A stretch of DNA of 64,000 bases, taken from Epiperipatus broadwayi (Eukaryota; Onychophora; Udeonychophora; Euonychophora; Peripatidae). How positions within the stretch are numbered: the first letter of the stretch is position 1; each line of letters opens with the position of its first letter. The stretch is taken from the NCBI GenBank assembly GCA_028023455.1, contig JAQFVV010012404.1:13629421-13693420 (forward strand), given 5' to 3'. This document shows, in pieces, positions 50,508 through 61,825 of the stretch. The notes under the pieces were generated by a model. It saw nothing but the letters and a program-made list of their open reading frames with translations, was not told where the DNA came from and did not search any database. A program made the position numbers and the translations under genes.

Positions 50508-52264
50508 TCCTGGAAAAATTTCAAGAAGGAGAAGCCATATTTTTTTTAGAGAACTTGCTACTAGAAGCTACGTCCGTTTAAATTATGAATGTTTATAGTG
50601 TCTTCTTCATGGTGCATGGCTAACTTTGGGAATCTGATTGCTGGATCTGAAGTCCCCAGAAAATCTTCACTGTAGCTGCAAAGTAAATTTTTCCACACCA
50701 ATCATGAGCTGCCACAACCTGAAAGAAATTAATCCAAATGCTATTCGTATAAATTAAAATGCACTCCTATGTTTCAACCCAATCAAACTCTGTCATGTAA
50801 GCTAAAAAACCAACCATGGAAGTAATGGTAATATATTTCTTTAATGAACCACAACTTTCTGTCCAGTTTCTGAACTTTACTTTACACCACCTTTTAAATT
50901 AACTACTATAAAAGCTCTTCTCATTATAATGTCTTAATTTGTATAAGTAATTCTCTACTTTTATCTCGTCTTTAAATTTAATATTTTGTTAACCTTCCTT
51001 TTTCTTACGATGGTGGTTCAGTTCACTATCTTTATTATATATTTATTGAATCATTATTTGTGTCATTTATTTTTATTATATGCCAATAATGCTTCAACTT
51101 GATAATAATCCTTTCGGTAACTTACCTCATGAAAATAATATATTAAGTTTTATAGTAATTCTTGCCCACTAGAACTAATTTAATACAGTTATATTAATTA
51201 TCAAGTTGAAGGATTTATTAAATATTTGCTATTGTTACTAATGGCTGATAATAGTTAGCCTATTTTCCAACCTATGCTCCCAGCTATTTTCTTGAGTTTC
51301 ACCAATATTTAATTATTCACATTAATAATATTAAAGTGTTTTTCTAAAGATGGATAAAGAAAATAAAATCAATATATTCTAATTTAAATTTTATACTTTA
51401 TATCAATATTTAGGGAGGGCATAATATTTAGAGTGTAATTAGCATAATTTTATAATTGTGTTCAGGCACATTTATGCCAAGCATGTTTGACTTTAATTTA
51501 ACATGATCAGGTCATTATGTTGAGCATTCCTTCTGTAATTTGGGTTTTATTAATTAAATATGATGATCATTGAATCATCACTTTACAAACATTGCTGACG
51601 CGAGCCATCTCTTGCTTTGTAGGCTAATCCTCAGTGATATTATTGTTAGTTTAATTACCTAGGAAAAAAACATTCCTCACTTGCTCGCTATTAGATTGGA
51701 ACACCAAAGGTTCACAGCTAAAACCTGGCCTGGCTTTCTCTGTGTTCCATGGACTCTTCATAGGGCATAAAAGACTAGTCAAATAGAAGCCACCCTCCTA
51801 TTTTCTCAAATTACTGACAAGCCAACATATTTCATATTTGTTCTTAAGGCTCGCAAATCGTCAGTACCATTAATTCTCAGTTCAAATAAAACACCACTCT
51901 CTTGCTTATAAATCATGATGAATTGATTTTATTAAAGTCAAACAAATTTCATATTCATGTATAATTAATAAGTCTTTGTTAAATATTAAAGTTATGCTCT
52001 AAATACTTATCTTGCTCATTGTGAATTGCTTTATGGATGTGTAAAAATGAATCTCACATTCTTTTTTTTTAAAAATTAGAATAATAATTTCTGTCTAAGC
52101 CAAATATCTTTATTTACCTTTATTTACTTGTCAGGGAATAGACATATATTTTTTCTATAATTGCATCTTAATTATTGGCATATGAGAATGACTGCCATTT
52201 TTATTGCAAATTGTAACTCCCATTCTTAAAGACTAGAGGTAATATATATATATTGTAACGAGCA

Positions 52265-52310
<46 letters not shown>

Positions 52311-52539
52311 TCACAAACAATTTGAACAAAATATTTATTCTTATTAAACATTTTATATAACACATTTGATTTTTAACTTTCTTTATTATTTAATAACTAT
52401 TTTAATATTAATGCTCACTCTCTGTATTGGCAACCCAAACATACATATATTGATTGATTTATAAATATCCTTAGTTATTTTACTGTACATTAGTCGAGTC
52501 AAATCAGGGTTAGAAATAATCATCATCCATTGAGCTAGT

Positions 52540-52700
52540 TTATTGGTACATAGTCATGTGCTATCGTCATATGTTATCCATTGATTTGATCTGAACTCAT
52601 GAGTTGGGCTTGAATTCAGTTTGGTCTTGGGTTTAATTCTTTGTTTCAACTGGGTTTGAATCTGACCACAGCTTAAGTTGGTGATGTGGATGTGTCCGGT
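52540..52700 (+). repeat. TA-anchored repeat, copy 2
   Basis: 'tatccattgatttgatctg', 'gggtttaattc', 'aactgggtttgaatctg' and terminal 'tgtccggtataatatata' parallel the reverse complement of 28010-28190. Confidence 0.5.
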
Positions 52701-54940
52701 ATAATATATAGCAAATAAGATCATGATGATTGTCTTACATCAACATTCATTCTTTCCTACTTTCATAAATGCATTATATTTTATGAGTTTGTCATTCCTT
52801 TCAGATAATCCTATTACTCTTAATTTCTTAAAGTATATAGGGTCAAAATATACAGTTAACATTATGCCCTCCCACCCACACACACACATTCACATTATAA
52901 CTCATGATCACTCTCTTCCTATATTTAAGCATACCTTTAACATTATATATCAAATTGGAAATATAAATTCTTTAAATTGTCACTGTGACAAATACCTTGT
53001 GTTTATATTCCATTTTAAACAAGAAAAATATTAGTGGTAGATTTAAAATTAAAATATTATTATTATTATTATTTTAAAAAACCCATTTCAAATGTCAATT
53101 TCCATTTTACCATGGTCACTCTGTAGTACTTTTACTTCTTCATGAGTTAGGATGCTTATCCTATCTTCTGTCTTCTAGAATACACATATGTTTATACAAA
53201 ATACTAAATAAACAAGCACACATTAACTGGACAAAATTTTAAATTGAATGCATTCTTTATTTCTAGTTTAAAGTTAGATGTGCATTTTTTGTACATTGCA
53301 AACTTTTTAAATACATTTTAACTAATTCATCCATAGGTTTCTTCACATATTTCATCCTCTTTCCTGTTATTTATTACTTTTCTAATATTAAATACATCTC
53401 AATAAACTCATTTAACTGTATGCATTATAGTGTATTGTCTTCATGATTGTAATTTACTAGTAAAAAGTTGAAAAGACTTTTTAGATTATCATTCCAATTT
53501 TACTGTTTCTTTCTTATCATATGATAATAAAAGTTCACTTTATATTCAAACATAAAACATATTCATTCAACTTTTATCTGTTTTTTTTCATTAAGTATAG
53601 ACTAAACATTTTCTTCAAAATTTTGTAAATCAATTATTCTTATCTTAAACTTATTGCTCTCGATCAATTAATTATTATTATTATTATTATTTTGTAACAG
53701 TCAACCATGTAATTTTATAAGCTTTTAAAATTTTCTAAAAAAATTTGACTGGTTTCTTCTTTTCAATTTATAATTACTAAAAACATGTAATTTAACAAAG
53801 ATAAATTAATGCTTTCTTATGTGGATGCAGTTAAGTTTTTCTTGTGAAATACTGCAGTTATGTTCTTTTTTCATGGCTATCCTAGGCAAAATTAAAATTA
53901 ACAACTAGATTTTTCAAACTTCTTGGGTATTATCTTGGCTAGAATTAGGTGATTAGGTCATAATGAAGATTAATTTACTCACTCCATAATATTACTATTT
54001 ACTTTAAAATCTTTCATACATTTAAACTGCTTTTAAATACAATTTTTTGTTAAACTTGGAATATTTTAACTTTTATAATATTTCACTGAGAAAAATATTA
54101 AAACAGCTAACTGTTTTTTTAAGTTTCTTTAATCTCTCCTCCAGATTGTCTGCTGAGTTTTTTTCTTAAAAACTTTGGGATAATTCACATCAGCAACCTA
54201 TTTACTTGATTTCTCATTGGTCAAGTTTCTAAACCAACTGCAAAAAAAAAAAAAAAACTGATACAACCTTTTAACTTAAGATTTTTCTGTTTCTCTTTTG
54301 AAATATTAAAATCAATAAATATTTTATAAATGATATTAATTTAAATCATTACTTGAAAACCAAAGTTTTAGATTCTAACTACTTTTTAATAAATGACATT
54401 ATTAATTGAATTTGAATATAAAATTTATGATAAATATTTATACTTTTAAAAAAATCTTATTATTACAGATAATTTTAAAATAAAATTCTTATCTTGTAGT
54501 AAATAATTGTTTCTTCTTTCATTGACTATAATTTTATGATCTTTAACTTTTAAAAAAAACATTGCATTAAAAATGAATTTAAATCAAACTGATAAGTAAT
54601 TTCTGTTTATTTAAATGGATAAATATTGTACTAAAATTATATAGTAGATTATAATTATAAATTATTTATAATTAGTAATGATTATTAAATCTCTCTAGAC
54701 TTCTCTCTTTAATCTTTATATACTAAGTCATTTATTACTGTTATACCCAAGTTTAGGGCATTACTATTATCTAAAGTATAAATTTAAAAATTTGGAACAA
54801 TAATTTACATTTTATATGCTATTATTCCCATGGATAACCAATCAAAAGGTTATATAATATATCACTAAAAGCCAGTCAACACTTACACAATCCCAATAAC
54901 AATAACAATCAACAATTTCAATAGGTTGTCAAGGTAACTC

Positions 54941-54977
<37 letters not shown>

Positions 54978-55036
54978 GTTTCCAACCAGTAACCACCTAA
55001 ACATTCACAGTAAATATAGCAACCAATATCTCTAAC

Positions 55037-55153
<117 letters not shown>

Positions 55154-55302
55154 AATATAAGTGTCCAGTCAATTTAAAGTAAGATATGGTTTTACATTAA
55201 TTTAGTGTGCCAATACTAAAAACTTAAAAATAATAAATAATTTTTTTTATATTAGATGCTTTATTTACTATGCACTAAAAAGAAAAAAAATTATTTCAAC
55301 CA

Positions 55303-55439
55303 GGTTTTTAGATTTAACTTAAAACAAAAGCAGGGGAGGGGCAGACATTAATTAAGGCAATCCCTACTTTTTATAACAAAGGATTGACTTAATTAATTTC
55401 TGTTCTTCCCCCCTTTTATTTCAATTAAATCTAAAAACC
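55303..55439. mobile_element. Foldback/MITE-like inverted repeat with 60-bp arms
   Basis: The left arm (55303-55363) starts GGTTTTTAGATTTAA, carries AGGGGAGGGGCAGAC and ends TTAATTAAGGCAATCC. The right arm (55380-55439) is its complement with a few mismatches, GGATTGACTTAATTAATTTC then CTTCCCCCC and TTAAATCTAAAAACC. The loop is about 16 nt. It abuts the LINE 3' end that starts near 55445. Confidence 0.75.
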
Positions 55440-55444
55440 CCAAA

Positions 55445-56256
55445 CAAAATTGACCCAATTTGCCCCCTCTGCCAGACTCATGATGAAACATTTGACCATC
55501 TGGTTTACTCATGCCATGGACTCTGGAGGTCTAGAAGGATTATTGCTGATAACCTTAAAGTGAATTTTTACCTTGTTACCTCTCTTAAGGACAGTATTAG
55601 GACAAGATCCATCCCTACTATTAGGTTGTCATTATTTATCAACTATGCATTCCGGTCTACTTGTTGTAAAATGGTTTTCAATCCTGGTGCAATTCATGAG
55701 GGAAAATTCTTTCTGAATAAACTTACAAAATTTAAAAATTGTGACATGCTCCTAGCTCCAAAAGTGTTATTCGAGGAAACATGAACTCTGATTGCATTGT
55801 AAGAATGATTTCTGGTAAAATGCTTTGTTTCTTCTGTTAAGTTATTGCTGAAAGTGGTTTTGTTAATAATCAGAAGTTCAGATCCTTATTATTTTCAAAA
55901 TGGATAATATGTAACTGAACACATCAGATTTAACATAAATACCTAAGCCTTCATATTTGTAGTGATTTTGCCAATGGTGATTTAACCAAATTCTAGATTG
56001 ACTAAGTGATTCTTGGTAGTGTGAGCCAATTTGTCTGGGTGAGTTGGGTGAGCTTAATTGGCCTACTTGTGTGCTAACAGTAGACCAGGATTTGGGTTTC
56101 CCTTTTATTTTACCCAGAATAATACTATCTCATATTTATTTATAATCATGTAATTCTTATTTATGTTTGTTATTCTAGCTTTCCTTTTAATTTACCATGT
56201 ATACATATTTGTCACTGTAAACATTGTACTTGTTTAATAAATATTTTGAAAAAAAG
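55445..56256 (+). pseudogene. LINE 3' end with zf-RVT domain, copy 2
   Basis: Starts in DPICPLCQTHDETFDHLVYSC (55452-55514), the same zf-RVT zinc motif as at 27170. It stays readable to FEET-stop at 55784, including the open frame from 55560 with IPTIRLSLFINYAFRSTCCK. It ends in a 3' UTR TTTAATAAATATTTTGAAAAAAAG at about 56250. Strongly 5'-truncated. The segment from 55608 is closely related to the antisense copy at 59515-59945. Confidence 0.82.
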
Positions 56257-57161
56257 AAATAATTATTTTCTTTCTTTTTTTATAGTAAATAAAAGCATTT
56301 AATATAAGACATTTTTTTAAATCTCCATTATCTAAAATGTAGATTAAATGAAGCTAGAAATTATAGGAAGCTGCATCTTGAGATAGTTTTATTAAATTTG
56401 TCATAAAATAAATTAATATTGATTATTTTGTTGCAAATGACATTATAAATAGAAGTAATTTATACAAAAAATCATAAAAATCCTAATATTTTGAAAAACA
56501 AATATTTTTAAATCTTTTACAAGAAATAGTTGTAAAATAATTAGTTTCATCAAATATCTTAAAACAAGCATAAATCTTATAGAAGTCAATGAAATTATTA
56601 AAATTTATAACTCTAAAATAACGTAAGTAAATTGTATCCAATATTATTACATAACTTTTATGGTTCTGTATAAGTCAATATAATATGAACTTTGATTTTA
56701 ATTTTCTTTGATATAAAAATCGGATATTAAATATTAGATTGTTAAAGAACTAACATTTGCATTACTTTCACTATATATCATTTAAGACTATATATATTTC
56801 AAATGGACTATTTTAAAAACAATTTATTTCATTTTTTTGAAGAAGATAATTAAACACATTATATATATATAATAGCTTTATTAATTAAATTCAAAGCAAT
56901 CTGATTTATTTATTACAGTACTTGTTGCAATCCATTATATTTATGGGAACAAAAGTCAATGGCATATTTTTAAAAACTTGTTGTAGGGAAAAAAACAAAA
57001 ACATATTTAACTCTTTTAAACAAAACTTGCACAAATTATAATTGAAAATATTTGAAAATATATTTTTCAAAGTGTATAGCAACAATATATTTCAATTTTT
57101 AATTTTTTTTAAGTTAACATTTTTGTTATTAGAACAAATATTAACATCAAAAATAAATGTT
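56257..57161. other. No gene seen
   Basis: A/T-rich DNA without recognisable domain, repeat or structure. Confidence 0.55.
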
Positions 57162-57247
57162 AGTCAAGCGTTGGTGGCCGAGTGGTCAGCACAGCTGCCT
57201 TACAAGCAGTTGTTCCAGGTTCGCTTCCCAGCCGATGCTTTGACACA
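57162..57247 (+). repeat. tRNA-derived SINE head
   Basis: A box TGGCCGAGTGG (57175-57185) and B box GGTTCGCTTCC (57218-57228) have correct spacing for a tRNA promoter. An anticodon-like arm CTGC-CTTACAA-GCAG is present (TAC in loop), but the T stem and acceptor stem do not pair properly, and no 3' CCA-type end is seen. An A/T-rich tail follows. A pol III promoter in a short interspersed repeat is more likely than a functional tRNA gene. Confidence 0.6.
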
Positions 57248-58840
57248 TGAAAAAAAATTTTTAAAAAATATTTATTTAGGCCAATTGTTTTTATCTACAT
57301 ATCAATAAGATTAATAGCATATTAAACTAAATATAGAGAGAATATTTAAATATAAAATTAAAAATCATATTTTAAATAGATAAATATATTTTAAACATTA
57401 CTTTATGGGAGAACAAAACAATGGCTAATTATTACCAATTGCAATCAAATATTATTGTATAGTTTCCAAATACTGGTTCCTAGTTCTTTACTTGTCTTTG
57501 AGGAGAGATTGTTAAAAATAAGTACTATTTTGTGTGAATTTGGAAAATATGATCTGACTGAATTAACCCTTTTTGTTTAATAATAAAAAAAAATTAATAA
57601 CACTAGAAGCATTCCCTAATAAATATTGTTTTTAAATATTTGCAGTATTAAAGAACTTATAGGATATAAAAAAGTATGCTATATTTGAGAAATTTTTTAA
57701 TACTAATAAAAACATGTTAAACAAATATATTAGTTTTTTTTTTTAGTGAATTATTAACAATTTGTAATTAATTTTTTTGGTTTTTAAAGTGTTTCAAATT
57801 AAATGGTTTTTAAAATGTTTCAAATAATCTTATTTCATATATCATTCAATCCTTTGTTTGACATTAAATTGCTTTAAGAAGCCAGCGATAAATTCACATT
57901 CTTCAAAACTTATGTTAGCATTAAAATTTTAAAATACGATAAAGCATTAAATTATCTGAAGCGAATGTTTTGACTTTTAAAAGATAATTTTGTTGATTAA
58001 TTACTTTATTTAATGGATTTAAAATTTCATAAACAAATCTTTTGTTCTCTTACATAAACTTGTAAAATAGCTTAGAGAAATTTTATTTTCATTTTTACTC
58101 AAATCTAGGTCATAGTTGCAAATTGAATAAACTCAAAAATATAACCGAGTTAGTTTATTATACAAAAATTAGTTCTTACATTAAGAGAACATTTATAAAC
58201 AGATGCTGACAATCTAACTGATCAATGTTTAATGTATGTCAGAATTGTAAGAATTCATTATATACATCAAATCAGTTTTAAAGATTCAGGATAAAAAAAT
58301 AATAGAGATTAGGAGGTTATATGATGTTTACTGCCCGAAGTATAAAATTGAACTTTGATCCAGATACTTTTAGTTCTTGAGTCTATCTTGCTAACACTGA
58401 GCCCAACAAAACAAAGAAAGGTTAGGATGTTTTTTTTTCCCATATAGATCAGTCAAATGAGAACAGTATTATTTTTATAAGACATTGATAAGAGTTTAAA
58501 TAACTTTTGAAACATATTTTTTATAGCTTAGGATAACTGTACTTAGTGTTTACATTACAATATTTAAATATTATTTTAAAAAAGTCATTAAATTATGCAC
58601 TGCTGAGATCAAAGAAATATTGAAGAAAAAGACTGTTCATCAATTAACCAACTGCTGGTTAGTAGACTTTAAAATCAATGACAAATTATCAAACACTAAT
58701 ATAGTATTATTTTCTAATTACGGTAATATATTGGCTTGACATGTTAATGCAATTTCAGGAAGAAAACCTAGAAGTATATATTTAGTAGAAATAGCTTTAT
58801 ATTAAAAACAAATATGTTTATGTTCTTTCATATTTTCTAA
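57248..58840. other. No gene seen
   Basis: A/T-rich DNA; the first 60-100 bp may be the tail of the SINE. No other family was recognised. Confidence 0.5.
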
Positions 58841-58849
58841 TATCTATTT

Positions 58850-59224
58850 ACAAATTTAAAAAAGTAGTACAAAAATTTCAGACTATACAATGAATATAGA
58901 GAGATGTACAATGGGATTAACAAAGAGAGACTAAAAGAAAGTACATAGGTTAAAGAACAAACAGTATCACTCACATCATTGAAAAAAATTAAAGAGATAA
59001 AATGGAATAGGCTAAGCATATTAACTAGAAGAGAAGTATATTAACTAGAAGAGATGACAATTGAAGAACAATTAAAGTTTAAACTGGGTCTCTAAATATT
59101 GTAGTAAATCTAAAAAGGACCATATATAAGATGAGTAAATGAGATAAGAAAATTTACTGAAGTAAGATGGAGTGGAAAAGCTATGGATCAAAGAAACTGG
59201 ATTAAACTCATAGATGTCTTCATC
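58850..59224 (+). pseudogene. RTE-like LINE 3' end, second copy
   Basis: Pieces of the RT C-terminal region: NIERCTMGLTKRD near 58890, EQTVSLTSLKKIKEIKWNRL near 58955, then after shifts EVRWSGKAMDQRNWIKLIDV ending at 59224. The end matches DQRDWIKIGKTFIL at 17650-17690. The element was then cut by the hAT transposon. Its last 30-40 bp (GATTGATAATGG and ATGATAATAATA units, the short-repeat tail typical of RTE) resume at 60869-60900. Confidence 0.82.
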
Positions 59225-59514
59225 CTGTAAGGCAGCATTTCCCAAACTTTTTTGGCTCGCATACCACTTGGTAGTACATCACGCTAAATTGTACCACTTC
59301 ATAAAAATGATTGTATTTCGTGAAATTTGTTATTGTGAGTGTGTTATTTTATTTGCATTATAAATATTATAGGGTGACCATGTATGTATTCACATCTCAT
59401 AATGAGACAAATTACATTGAAACACGCCTAAACATCATGCCAGATTATAAACTCACTGAAATTATAAACTCACTGTAACATATTTATATGTATGTGTTTG
59501 TTCAAATTTTCATA

Positions 59515-59945
59515 TTTTTTCCAAAATAATTTATTAAAGTTTACATTATTACATTAAAGGTTATTTGGTGCATATTTTGTTTAAAGTGTTTTCTCATTCC
59601 TTCATTTGTTTTTCCCGAATTTGAGTCTGTTTTCTCTTTTTCGGAGCATCTTGCTATTGGTTGGGCCATGGAGAGGATAAATCCAGCATGTCCCAAGTCA
59701 TGGAAAAATAACCTCAGGGGTTATCAGGCTATCTCTTGTTCTTATTTTCTTTATATTGTTCAGCATGAAGTTAATAGGATTAAAATTTTGATGATTAAAT
59801 ACTAGCTTACATCTAGTAATCCACCATAGATGATCAAGAATTAATGAGAGTCTAATTTCTGGGTATGATTTTTTTCTGATACATTTTTTCAAATTAAATA
59901 ATTTAGATTGATTTGCCTTGATCCGACTCATTATTTATCTACTAT
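59515..59945 (-). pseudogene. LINE 3' end (zf-RVT family), copy 3, inside the hAT element
   Basis: The minus-strand frame 59931-59698 gives YPEIRLSLILDHLWWITRCK and FNPINFMLNNIKKIRTRD, parallel to IPTIRLSLFINYAFRSTCCK and the following residues of the copy at 55608-55784. Its 3' tail (minus strand) TTTAATAAATTATTTTGGAAAAAA ends near 59515, like the tails of the other copies. It interrupts the hAT element and lacks the zinc motif, so it is 5'-truncated. Confidence 0.78.
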
Positions 59946-60049
59946 TTTGTCATATTTCGTTTACTAATAAATGGTTTTAATAAAAACACAAAATTATAAA
60001 AAACCAATTAATATATTTTATCATAATCAAATATTTTTATAAAATAAAT

Positions 60050-60606
60050 TTAATGAGATCTTTGTGCTTGTTTTGAATAACATAATTTTTTGAAATTTGG
60101 TTCAAAAGATGCGAGGTATATACCCTTAAGTCTTCAGCTGCGTTCAATCTGTTTCGATACTTATTTTTTAAAAAAATACATGAAGAAAAAGCTCTTCCTA
60201 CTAATTCTGTACTAGTAAACGGTAATAATAATTTAAGAGCTTTCTCAGAAAGTTGTTCATATTCTTTAATGTTTAACCAAAAATTAATTAGATTGTGTCA
60301 TTTGAATTCTACTTATAAAGTTCTGTCACATGATAATTCTATTAAATTTTCTTTATCCTTTATTGATAATGATGTAGCTTTTTCTAAATTTTCTGCATAG
60401 AAGGTGTTTGAAATCCAATTATCATTTGTGTTTTTGGGTTTTGGAAAATATTCCATGAAAGTCAATTTTAATCTTGTTAAATGTGCTATTATATTTTCTC
60501 GTATATCTTGAGACAGATTAACCTTACTTCCAAACAAAAAAATATGTAGAGTTTCAAATACTTCCAATTGATTGTTTTCAATACTTATACATATTACTGT
60601 TTCCAA
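60050..60606 (-). pseudogene. hAT transposase remnant (ZBED5/FAM200-like), C-terminal half
   Basis: The open frame 60606-60313 contains LKLTFMEYFPKPKNTNDNW then ISNTF and KENLIELSCD, matching the -F--YFP---W--NPF ... eLieLssD segment of ZBED-type transposases. After a stop near 60313, minus-strand pieces from 60260 to 60050 read EKALKLLLPFTSTELVGRAF, NKYRNRLNAAEDLRV and NKHKD: the LPFtTTYLCE-gFS and KtKYRNrL---dLR blocks of the hAT C-terminal dimerisation region. The conserved Cys-Glu of that block is Val-Gly here. No BED finger or N-terminal catalytic Asp is present. Confidence 0.85.
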
Positions 60607-60904
60607 AAATTTAATTTCTTAATCATACTTTCAATTTTATCATTAACATTAAAGATCGTTATCAACTGTACATATTAACAACTTTACTGTATAATATTAT
60701 TAATTAAAATATTTTTTATGAATTATAGGAAAAAACGTTTCTATGATATTTTTATGATTTAATTTTTTTTTGTCCGCCATTAATGATTATTTTTCATGTA
60801 CCACTAACCAGCAACTCATGTACCACCAGTGGTATGCGTACCACAGGTTGGGAAACACTGCTGTAAGGGATTGATAATGGTTAAAAATAATGATAATAAT
60901 ACAT

Positions 60905-61825
60905 ACATACTTACATAAAATAAAGAGCATGCTAATAACTCTAATCAAGCTTTTTTTATGGTAAATCCTTCAAGAGAAAGCATTCATATCATCTTTATCT
61001 AGGATTGTCCTCATCCCCAGACTAGTTTTGAGCTATGGATTTCTTCAGTGAGGAGCTAGAACACCAGATTTAAAACATCAACTCAAGTTAAACATTTATC
61101 TAATAAGTTAACTCTTAAGAAGAAGGTCTGAATTTTTCAGACATCTACATGTCTTTAAATTCAGCTCTCCAACTGAAATAATCATATGGGCTTGAACTTA
61201 ATTTAGATACACCATATATTAATAGGCTTAGCAATTAATTTAGCCAAACTTCCCAACAGCAAAATAATAATAATAATAAAATAATAGTAAAAGCTTGAAA
61301 CCAGTCTGGGAATGGGGGCAATCCTAGATAAAGATGATTTGAATGCTTTCTCTTTTAATATTTATCATAAAAAAAGCTTGTTTAAAACTATAAGTCATGT
61401 AACATATGACTTGATTTTATTACTATTATTATTTTGCTGTAGGAGGCTTTGGCTAAATTAAATTGGTAAGCTTATTAATATATGATGTATCTGAATTAAG
61501 TTCAGGCCTGTATGATTATTTCAGTTGAAGAGCTGAATTTAAAGTCTTGTAGATGTCTAAAAAAAATTAAATCTTTTTCTTAAAAGTTAACTATTAGATA
61601 AATGCTTAGCTTGAATGGTGTTTTAAATCTAGGGTCCTAGTTTTTCAATGAAGTTAGCCATAGCTTGAAACTGGTCTGGGGATAATCCTAGATAAGATGA
61701 TTTGAATGCTTTCTCTTGTATCATTTATCATTAAAAAAAAAAGCTTGTTTAGGGCTATTAGCACACTTTATTTTACATATTTGTAAATGTAAGCTATATA
61801 AGTCATGTGACATATGACTTGATAT
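60905..61825. repeat. Long inverted-repeat complex (arms about 380 bp) plus a third partial copy
   Basis: The left arm 60905-61288 is the imperfect reverse complement of 61416-61785. Shared blocks include 'gaaagcattca-atcatctt', 'agacatctaca-g-ctttaaattcagctct-caactgaaataatcata' and 'cagcaaaataataat'. Between them 61292-61414 is a direct partial copy of 61662-61825 ('agcttgaaac-ggtctggg', 'gatgatttgaatgctttctctt', 'ataagtcatgt-acatatgacttg'). So one repeat unit occurs three times in minus, plus and plus order. The left arm begins right after the RTE tail. Confidence 0.85.

Larger units (their letters stand above)
59233..60860 (-). mobile_element. hAT-type DNA transposon (1628 bp, ZBED/FAM200-like)
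   Basis: Ends are inverted repeats: CAGCATTTCCCAAAC at the left and, reversed, CAGTGTTTCCCAACC at the right (12 of 15 equal). It is flanked by the 8-bp duplication CTGTAAGG (59225-59232 and 60861-60868), the hallmark length of hAT. Subterminal 'gcataccact-ggtggtac' motifs occur on both sides. It contains the C-terminal half of a transposase on the minus strand and an antisense LINE insertion. The N-terminal half of the transposase is missing, so it is a deleted, non-autonomous copy. Confidence 0.9.

Noticed and set aside
57162-57247. Functional tRNA gene
   Set aside because: A and B boxes are good, but the T stem and acceptor stem do not pair; SINE head is the better call.
58837-59019. 60-codon hydrophobic minus-strand frame as a membrane peptide
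   Set aside because: The plus strand is the RTE-like RT C-terminal region; the hydrophobic translation is its A/T-rich antisense.
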